NCBI RefSeq assembly: GCF_938028185.1
Contig: NZ_CALJAH010000183.1
Coordinates: 1 to 6,574, forward strand
Origin: an uncultured Cardiobacterium sp.
GTDB lineage: Bacteria > Pseudomonadota > Gammaproteobacteria > Cardiobacteriales > Cardiobacteriaceae
DNA: 6,574 bases
Reading direction: 5' to 3'
Under the pieces are notes generated by a model. That model did not search any database and was not told where the DNA came from. It saw only the letters and a program-made list of their open reading frames with translations. The position numbers and the translations under genes were made by a program. Shown here piece by piece: positions 1 through 3,703 of this stretch (its first letter is position 1; every line of letters begins with the position of its first letter).

Positions 1-160
1 GGTGAGCGATATGATTGATGAGCCGAAATTCCAATTTTTCAATTGATTGCTGCTCTCACTCCAATTCCTCTCCCAGAGGGACTGAAACAGCTCGCGCAGC
101 GACAAGTATTGCTCGCACAACGAGAGAACCCCAACAAACCGAATGCCGAACATATTCCGT
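1..160. other. Intergenic stretch with no convincing gene
   Basis: I see no credible complete gene here. On the minus strand a frame is open from an ATG at 153-151 to the left edge (51 codons), but it reads straight through a palindromic repeat remnant and uses codons such as AGG and ATA that are unusual among the neighbours. On the plus strand, 2-46 is open and ends at TGA 44-46, so it could at most be the last 14 codons of a gene lying further left. The segment holds a short hairpin at 65-81 and ends just before a longer palindrome at 161-196. Confidence 0.4.
55..81. repeat. Degenerate palindromic intergenic repeat (CTCACYCC...CTCTCCCAGAGGGA type)
   Basis: The segment begins CTCACTCC and ends with a hairpin: CCTCT (67-71), loop CCC, AGAGG (75-79), extended by a T-G and a T-A pair to 65-81. 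From general knowledge, intergenic palindromes of the form CTCACCCCAA followed by CCTCTCCC and GAGAGGG are widespread in Proteobacteria, and this looks like a decayed copy. Only one copy lies in the window, so membership in a repeat family is inferred from resemblance. Confidence 0.35.
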
Positions 161-196
161 TGTTGGGTTACGCGCTGCGCGCTAACCCAACCTACA
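161..196. repeat. REP-like palindrome (GTTGGGTTA...TAACCCAAC)
   Basis: A long palindrome pairs GTTGGGTTA (162-170) with TAACCCAAC (183-191), nine perfect pairs. Above a one-base bulge at 182, CGCG (171-174) pairs with CGCG (178-181) around a CTG loop. From memory, elements built on GTTGGGTTA/TAACCCAAC with a GCGC-rich centre are common intergenic repeats in many Proteobacteria, and this matches that form. It lies 67 bases upstream of the SemiSWEET start. It lacks a T tract directly after the stem on either strand, so I call a repeat and not a terminator. Confidence 0.6.
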
Positions 197-250
197 ATAA
201 AATCATCGTGTTATGACTAATTGTAAACGGCTCCCTAAAACCCACCACCC

Positions 251-256
251 AAGGAG
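251..256 (+). promoter_or_regulatory. Ribosome binding site of the SemiSWEET gene
   Basis: AAGGAG lies 6 bases before the ATG at 263. It is the strongest Shine-Dalgarno match in the window and fixes the start of the small membrane protein. Confidence 0.75.
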
Positions 257-262
257 TTCCCC

Positions 263-562
263 ATGAAATTGCCCCGCTTCCTGCAATCCCGCAAAAAATG
301 GCGCAAGCATCAAATCCATAACCTGATCGGCAGCATCGGCGCCGCGCTGGGTATCTTCGTCTTCCTCGCCTACATCCCGCAAATCAACGCCAACCTGCAC
401 GGCGCCAAGGCGCAGCCGTTGCAACCGCTGACCGCTGCCGTTTCCTGCGCCATCTGGGTCATGTACGGCTGGACGCAGGAGCCGAAAAAGGACTGGATAC
501 TCATCACGCCCAACGCCTGCGGTGTCATCCTCGGCCTGCTGACCTTTCTCACGGCGTTATAA
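263..562 (+). CDS. SemiSWEET-family (PQ-loop) small sugar transporter
   Basis: This 99-residue protein has three predicted membrane segments (about 20-38, 54-70 and 76-98) after a strongly basic N-terminus (residues 9-18 hold six Lys/Arg), consistent with a cytoplasmic N-terminus. The first helix ends in YIPQI (38-41), the PQ motif of the MtN3/SWEET/PQ-loop superfamily. A Pro-Asn pair (83-84) opens the third helix, as in bacterial SemiSWEETs. Family members are about 85-100 residues, form a single three-helix bundle, and dimerise to move sugars across the inner membrane down a gradient. The substrate cannot be read from the sequence. AAGGAG six bases upstream supports the ATG. The gene stands alone, convergent with citC. 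The family call is good; a sugar substrate is family-level inference. Confidence 0.8.
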   Translation: MKLPRFLQSRKKWRKHQIHNLIGSIGAALGIFVFLAYIPQINANLHGAKAQPLQPLTAAVSCAIWVMYGWTQEPKKDWILITPNACGVILGLLTFLTAL

Positions 563-579
563 GCGCCCGCCAAAAATCC

Positions 580-630
580 GGTCTGGCACTTGTGCCCGAC
601 ATTTTTGATGTCGGCCATGAATGGCGGACC
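580..630. repeat. Tandem pair of degenerate palindromes (REP/BIME-like)
   Basis: Two 20-base imperfect palindromes of identical design lie nine bases apart. The first (581-600) has arms GTCtGGCA and TGCCcGAC around loop CTTG. The second (610-629) has arms GTCgGCCA and TGGCgGAC around loop TGAA. Each is 3 bp, one mismatch at position 4, 4 bp, then a 4-base loop. CCGACAT (596-602) can also pair with ATGTCGG (608-614), joining the units in an alternative fold. Outer bases GGTC (580-583) and GACC (627-630) make the block symmetric as a whole. It sits between convergent genes, as REP-type repeats often do. Whether other copies exist cannot be seen here. Confidence 0.5.
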
Positions 631-645
631 TACGTTTGCTATATG

Positions 646-678
646 AAAAAGCCCCTGCATGGCAGGGGCTCATCTTTT
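646..678 (-). terminator. Rho-independent terminator of citC, possibly bidirectional
   Basis: AGCCCCTGC (650-658) pairs perfectly with GCAGGGGCT (662-670) around a three-base loop. Read on the minus strand, the hairpin is followed by TTTTT (complement of 646-650), 20 bases after the citC stop. On the plus strand the run CATCTTTT (671-678) could give weaker termination for the convergent SemiSWEET transcript. Confidence 0.85.
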
Positions 679-689
679 GGCGGTGCGGC

Positions 690-1697
690 TCAGGCGTCCA
701 GCGCGGGCAGTTCGCCGCCTTGCAGGTAGGCAAAGGTCGTCGGCGGTACCAGCGGGCGCACCGCGTCAAGGTTGCCTGCCGCAATCAGTTCGCGCACGCG
801 CGAGGCGCTGATGTAGGCGCCATCCGCGCGCAGGCGTTCGACGATTTCCAGCGCCAGCGGCGGCGCGGTGGCAAATTCTTGTTGCAGCGCTTCGTTATAA
901 ATGGCGGTCGCGGCGCTGTAGGGTTCGTGGCCGACGTAGCGTTTCGTGATACCGAGCGCGGGCGCGATGTGTTCCTTGAAGATGCGGGCGTCCAGCCGCG
1001 CCTGGATGGTGGTGACGTCGTCGTCTTCGCGCAGGAAGTAGGAGGGGAAGGTGGCGGCGGAGATGATGTAGTCGCCGGTCGGGTGGACGTGAACGTTTTT
1101 CAGCGGCGCGATGCCCGCCTGTACCAGCGCGAGGCGCACCGAGCCGGGGTAGTGCGACAGGTCTTCGCTTAATACGAACAGGTGGACGACGTCATTCTCG
1201 CGCGCCGCTTTTTCGACGAGGTAGCGGTGGCCGTTGGTGAACGGGTTGGCGTTCATGACGATGGCGGCGATGCGCCCGCCCGCGACGTATTCGCCGCGCA
1301 GGGTTTCCAGGTATTGTGGCAGACCGTGCAGCGCGTTTTCGAGGAAATACAGTTTGTCGTCAACGTGGGCGATTTCACGGAAGCCGAGCCAGGCGAAGGC
1401 GTCGCGCGCGGCTGCCTTGGTGTAAACGTAGCAGGCGTGGTATCCGGCGCGATGGACGTCGTTCATCAGCGCGCTCATCAGGGTGTTGAAGAGGCTGCCG
1501 CCCTGGTGTTCGTGGTCAATGGCAATACATTTCAGGATGTTGCGGTAGCGCGCGCCGGTGGCAATGAGCGTGCCGTCGTCGGCGTGGATGCCATAGACGG
1601 CGTCCAGATGGCTTTCACCACGGATGCCTTCGCGCGCGAGCAGTGCTTGCCAGGCGGCGCGGTCGGCAGCGATGCGCGCCGGAAAGAGTTGCTGCAT
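690..1697 (-). CDS. citC: [Citrate (pro-3S)-lyase] ligase
   Basis: The enzyme activates citrate lyase by ATP-dependent acetylation of the thiol of the prosthetic group on the CitD acyl carrier subunit, in the cytoplasm. The protein is 335 residues, close to the roughly 350 usual for CitC. It has the family's two parts: an N-terminal GNAT-like domain (about 1-125, with HQGGSLFNTL at 64-73) and a C-terminal nucleotidyltransferase domain. The latter shows NPFTNGH (151-157), the CitC form of the HxGH motif, ATFPSYFL (215-222), FKEHIAPALGI (240-250) and ISASRVRE (296-303), the second nucleotide-binding motif. The ATG (1697-1695) shares one base with the upstream TGA stop, which suggests translational coupling; no good Shine-Dalgarno is seen. 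No citD, citE, citF, citX or citG lies in the window, which is odd because citC usually sits with them. Confidence 0.92.
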   Translation of the reverse strand: MQQLFPARIAADRAAWQALLAREGIRGESHLDAVYGIHADDGTLIATGARYRNILKCIAIDHEHQGGSLFNTLMSALMNDVHRAGYHACYVYTKAAARDAFAWLGFREIAHVDDKLYFLENALHGLPQYLETLRGEYVAGGRIAAIVMNANPFTNGHRYLVEKAARENDVVHLFVLSEDLSHYPGSVRLALVQAGIAPLKNVHVHPTGDYIISAATFPSYFLREDDDVTTIQARLDARIFKEHIAPALGITKRYVGHEPYSAATAIYNEALQQEFATAPPLALEIVERLRADGAYISASRVRELIAAGNLDAVRPLVPPTTFAYLQGGELPALDA

Positions 1698-2047
1698 CAG
1701 AGGTTTTTCCGCGGCGGGTAGATGTTGAATTTGACCCAGCGGTGTTCGTCGCTATGCGGGTCGATTTCGACGATTTTGCCGCAGAGTGTGTCGTGACGAT
1801 CCAGCAGGCCTTGCAGGTCGCGCGCGTATTCGCTGGGGACGTAGCCGATTTTGTTGTGGTGCCAGAAAATCATCACGGCGTTGGCGTCGTGCGGGTTGTC
1901 CGGCTCGTGGCGCAGGTCAAGCAGGTCGCCGCGGTGCATGAGCGAGGCGAGGTCTTCGGCGCGATAGTACGCCAGCCCCGCAACCGGGACTTGTGCGACC
2001 ACCGGCTGCGGCGCGCGGCGGAAGGTCTTTTTCAGAAATTTCCACAT
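1697..2047 (-). CDS. Small HIRAN-domain protein
   Basis: This 116-residue protein is essentially one HIRAN domain (about 20-115) behind a short basic N-terminus with KK at 6-7 and RR at 10-11. Family hallmarks are VAGLAYY (22-28), RHEPDNPHDANAV (46-58) and KIGYVPSEYA (66-75). HIRAN domains occur alone in bacteria or fused to SNF2-type helicases; in human HLTF the domain binds the 3' end of single-stranded DNA. A nucleic-acid role here is therefore family inference, and no catalytic residues are visible. I start at the ATG (2047-2045), which has GGA 10 bases upstream. A TTG at 2062-2060 in the same frame would add five residues but has no ribosome site. The stop overlaps the citC start by one base, so the two are one operon. 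Confidence 0.82.
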   Translation of the reverse strand: MWKFLKKTFRRAPQPVVAQVPVAGLAYYRAEDLASLMHRGDLLDLRHEPDNPHDANAVMIFWHHNKIGYVPSEYARDLQGLLDRHDTLCGKIVEIDPHSDEHRWVKFNIYPPRKNL

Positions 2048-2088
2048 GGGGCGGGTATCCAAGATTAAAGTTTCGTGATTCTCCGTTA

Positions 2089-2117
2089 ACTATAGCGAAT
2101 ATCGTGCCAATTGGCGA
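2089..2117 (-). promoter_or_regulatory. Candidate promoter of the HIRAN-citC operon
   Basis: On the minus strand, TATAGT (2094-2089) is a 5/6 match to a -10 box. With a 17-base spacer it is preceded by TCGCCA (2117-2112), a 4/6 match to the -35 consensus. Transcription would begin near 2082, giving a leader of about 35 bases. A perfect 10-base palindrome, GCCAATTGGC (2106-2115), overlaps the -35 box and spacer and could be an operator. Confidence 0.4.
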
Positions 2118-2159
2118 TACTTGTCATCACCACCTGAACAAACATTTTTTCAAACCATC

Positions 2160-2209
2160 ACCGCCTGCACTCAAAACCACAAGAATGCACATCTGCCGTC
2201 GCAGGCGGT
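2160..2209. repeat. Inverted repeat upstream of trpS
   Basis: ACCGCCTGC (2160-2168) and GCAGGCGGT (2201-2209) are perfect nine-base complements separated by 32 bases. The right arm ends nine bases before the trpS -10 box, over the place where a -35 box would lie. If transcription starts after the -10 box, this repeat is not in the trpS mRNA, so it would act as DNA, for example as a paired binding site. Confidence 0.45.
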
Positions 2210-2218
2210 CATTGCGCT

Positions 2219-2224
2219 TATAAT
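2219..2224 (+). promoter_or_regulatory. -10 box of the trpS promoter
   Basis: TATAAT is a perfect -10 hexamer in an otherwise GC-rich stretch. No good -35 hexamer is found at 16-18 bases upstream. The predicted start near 2231 gives a leader of about 27 bases carrying AGGA (2247-2250), seven bases before the ATG. Confidence 0.55.
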
Positions 2225-2257
2225 CGCCGCATCATTCATTCACACCAGGAACCCTCC

Positions 2258-3268
2258 ATGAGCCACAAACGCGTCTTGACCGGTATCACCACCACCGGCA
2301 TCCCCCACCTCGGCAACTACGTCGGCGCGGTGCGCCCGGCGATTGCCGAAAGCCGCGCCAGCGGTGAAGAATCCTTCCTCTTCCTCGCCGACTACCACGG
2401 CATCATCAAATGCCACGACCCGGAGCAAATCCACCGCTCAACGCTCGCCGTCGCCGCCACCTGGCTCGCCTGCGGCCTTGACCCGGAAACCATCACCTTC
2501 TACCGCCAGTCGGACATCCCCGAAGTGCCGGAGCTGGCGTGGGTGTTCAACTGCGTCTGCGCCAAGGGGCTGATGAACCGCGCCCATGCCTACAAGGCGG
2601 CGGTTGATGCCAACGTCGCCGAAGGCAACACCGACCCCGACCACGGCATCTCGATGGGGCTGTTTTCCTATCCGGTGCTGATGGCGGCGGACATTCTCAT
2701 CTTCAACGCCACCCACATTCCGGTCGGGCGCGACCAAATCCAGCACGTCGAAATGGCGCGCGACATCGCCGGACGCTTCAACCACCGCTACCGCGAGCTG
2801 TTCGTGCTGCCGGAAGCGGTGGTTGGCGAAGACGTGGCGCTGCTCACCGGGCTGGACGGACGCAAAATGAGCAAAAGCTACGGCAACACCATCGCCCTCT
2901 TTGAAGACGAAAAGGCGCTGCGCAAACAAATCATGAAAATCGTCACCAACTCACAGGAGCCGGGCGAGCCGAAAAACCCGGACGAATCCACCATCTTCGA
3001 GATTTACCGCTCCTTCTCCAGCCGCGACGAACAGGCAGCGATGCGTAGCCGCTACGCCGAGGGCATCGGCTGGGGCGACGCCAAACAGGCGCTGTTTGAA
3101 CAAATCAACGCCGAACTGCGTGAGCCGCGCGAACGCTACCGCGAACTCACCGCCAACCCGGCGCGGATTGAAGACATCCTCCAGGCGGGCGCGGCCAAGG
3201 CGCGCAAACACACCCGGCCACTGTTGGACGCAGTACGCGACGCGGTCGGCATCCGGCCCTTGCGCTGA
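2258..3268 (+). CDS. trpS: Tryptophanyl-tRNA synthetase
   Basis: This class I aminoacyl-tRNA synthetase charges tRNA-Trp with tryptophan in the cytoplasm. At 336 residues it is the normal length for bacterial TrpRS. The HIGH-type motif appears as PHLGN (16-20) within TTTGIPHLGNYVGAVRP, and KMSKS is intact at 203-207 within DGRKMSKSYGN. The Rossmann-fold region MAADILIFNATHIPVGRDQIQHVEMARDIA (142-171) carries the conserved VGxDQxxHxE signature linked to tryptophan recognition. The C-terminal part (about 220-336) is the usual helical, anticodon-binding region. The ATG is supported by AGGA seven bases upstream. The gene is divergent from the HIRAN-citC operon, has its own -10 box and ends in a strong terminator, so it is probably monocistronic. 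No trp biosynthesis genes or leader peptide are visible. Confidence 0.96.
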   Translation: MSHKRVLTGITTTGIPHLGNYVGAVRPAIAESRASGEESFLFLADYHGIIKCHDPEQIHRSTLAVAATWLACGLDPETITFYRQSDIPEVPELAWVFNCVCAKGLMNRAHAYKAAVDANVAEGNTDPDHGISMGLFSYPVLMAADILIFNATHIPVGRDQIQHVEMARDIAGRFNHRYRELFVLPEAVVGEDVALLTGLDGRKMSKSYGNTIALFEDEKALRKQIMKIVTNSQEPGEPKNPDESTIFEIYRSFSSRDEQAAMRSRYAEGIGWGDAKQALFEQINAELREPRERYRELTANPARIEDILQAGAAKARKHTRPLLDAVRDAVGIRPLR

Positions 3269-3283
3269 AATTCCGGGCGAGAG

Positions 3284-3314
3284 GCGGTTCGGCGCGAAGC
3301 CGAACCGCTTTTTT
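3284..3314 (+). terminator. Rho-independent terminator of trpS
   Basis: GCGGTTCGGC (3284-3293) pairs perfectly over ten bases with GCCGAACCGC (3299-3308) around a five-base loop, followed directly by six T (3309-3314). It begins 15 bases after the trpS stop. Confidence 0.95.
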
Positions 3315-3343
3315 ATGCGCGTCATTTTGCCGGGACGGGCGGC

Positions 3344-3364
3344 TGTGGATAACCCGGTGGATAA
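3344..3364 (+). promoter_or_regulatory. DnaA box pair (left group)
   Basis: A perfect box, TGTGGATAA (3344-3352), is followed 12 bases start-to-start by GGTGGATAA (3356-3364), one mismatch. Both have the same orientation and are followed by C. Close same-strand spacing of about one helical turn suits cooperative DnaA binding. Confidence 0.6.
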
Positions 3365-3420
3365 CTCGCGCGATTTCGCCAAAAATCGCAATGCACACCG
3401 CCGGTTGCCTGCCATCACAC

Positions 3421-3470
3421 AAACAGCGGTATCACAAAAATCATTGTAAAAACAATATACTGAAAGAAAC
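3421..3470. other. A+T-rich tract, candidate DNA unwinding element
   Basis: Only 14 of 50 bases are G or C, the lowest local GC I noticed in the window. The tract contains the small palindrome ATTGT-AAAA-ACAAT (3443-3456) and lies between the left and right DnaA-box groups. Unwinding elements of bacterial origins are typically AT-rich segments beside DnaA boxes; that role here is inferred. Confidence 0.4.
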
Positions 3471-3529
3471 CGCGGTAAACAAAGCGCTTTTTCTGCTTGC
3501 GCTCGCCGCCGCCGCGCCAGTAGCGGATT

Positions 3530-3596
3530 TGTGGATAACACCGCCCGAATGCCGCCCTGCCCGCCCGCCGCGTTTATCCCCAAAAAATGTGGACAA
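3530..3596. promoter_or_regulatory. DnaA boxes (right group)
   Basis: TGTGGATAA (3530-3538) is perfect. TTATCCCCA (3574-3582, opposite strand) and TGTGGACAA (3588-3596) each have one mismatch, and these two face one another with five bases between. A C-rich run (3544-3566) separates the first from the other two. Confidence 0.55.
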
Positions 3597-3665
3597 CGCG
3601 ACAGATAACGCCGCGTAGAGCCTTGTGTGGATTGCGGTAACTGTAAAGAGCGCGTGTGAAGCGGC

Positions 3666-3671
3666 TATAAT
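3666..3671 (+). promoter_or_regulatory. -10 box of the lepA-lepB promoter
   Basis: TATAAT is a perfect -10 hexamer, flanked exactly by GCGGC (3661-3665) and GCCGC (3672-3676), an inverted repeat. The best -35 at 18 bases is TGTAAA (3642-3647), a poor 3/6 match, so an activator may be needed. A start near 3678 would give a leader of about 26 bases. Confidence 0.55.
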
Positions 3672-3703
3672 GCCGCCCCTTTCAACCAGCCCCGAACCGC
3701 CCC

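Larger units (their letters stand above)
3315..3703. other. Non-coding interval with DnaA-box cluster: candidate origin or DnaA-controlled site
   Basis: This is the longest gene-free stretch of the window. It has two perfect DnaA boxes, TGTGGATAA at 3344-3352 and 3530-3538. Three one-mismatch boxes are GGTGGATAA at 3356-3364, TTATCCCCA at 3574-3582 (opposite orientation) and TGTGGACAA at 3588-3596. A weaker box, TGTGGATTG, is at 3626-3634. An A+T-rich tract lies between the two groups: 36 of 50 bases at 3421-3470 are A or T, against about 40% AT overall. Perfect boxes should occur by chance about 0.003 times in 400 bases on both strands, so the clustering is real. What it does is inference: a replication origin, a DnaA-titration site, or DnaA control of lepA. 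A 75-codon frame at 3391-3618 has no ribosome site and I do not regard it as a gene. Confidence 0.6.

Noticed and set aside
2..46. Plus-strand frame open from the left edge to TGA at 44-46
   Set aside because: Fourteen codons are too few to support a gene end.
53..88. Single CRISPR-like repeat ending GGGACTGAAAC
   Set aside because: The hairpin and the GAAAC end resemble some CRISPR repeats, but no second copy is found to the right, and no earlier repeat end occurs in the 52 bases to the left, where a spacer should stop. The segment is better explained as a decayed CTCACYCC/CTCTCCC intergenic palindrome.
1..153. Minus-strand open frame of 51 codons running off the left edge
   Set aside because: It starts right beside a REP-like palindrome, reads through a second repeat remnant, has no well-placed ribosome site and uses codons atypical of the neighbours. 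I recognise no domain. Sequence to the left could reverse this.
621..1721. Long plus-strand frames opposite citC
   Set aside because: They are antisense shadows of a well-supported gene; their Gly/Val/Arg-rich translations match no family I know.
2160..2257. Trp attenuator or T-box leader ahead of trpS
   Set aside because: No leader peptide with tandem Trp codons, no T-box signature and no terminator hairpin with a T tract is present between the -10 box and the ATG; the leader would be only about 27 bases.
3600..3608. GACAGATAA as a further DnaA box
   Set aside because: It matches the 9-base consensus at only five positions.
3391..3618. 75-codon frame with an internal hydrophobic, signal-peptide-like stretch (around 3476-3530)
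   Set aside because: The hydrophobic part begins with GTA, not a start codon, the only ATG has no ribosome site, and the frame runs through the DnaA boxes and C-rich run. Ala/Leu-rich translations arise easily from this GC-rich DNA.
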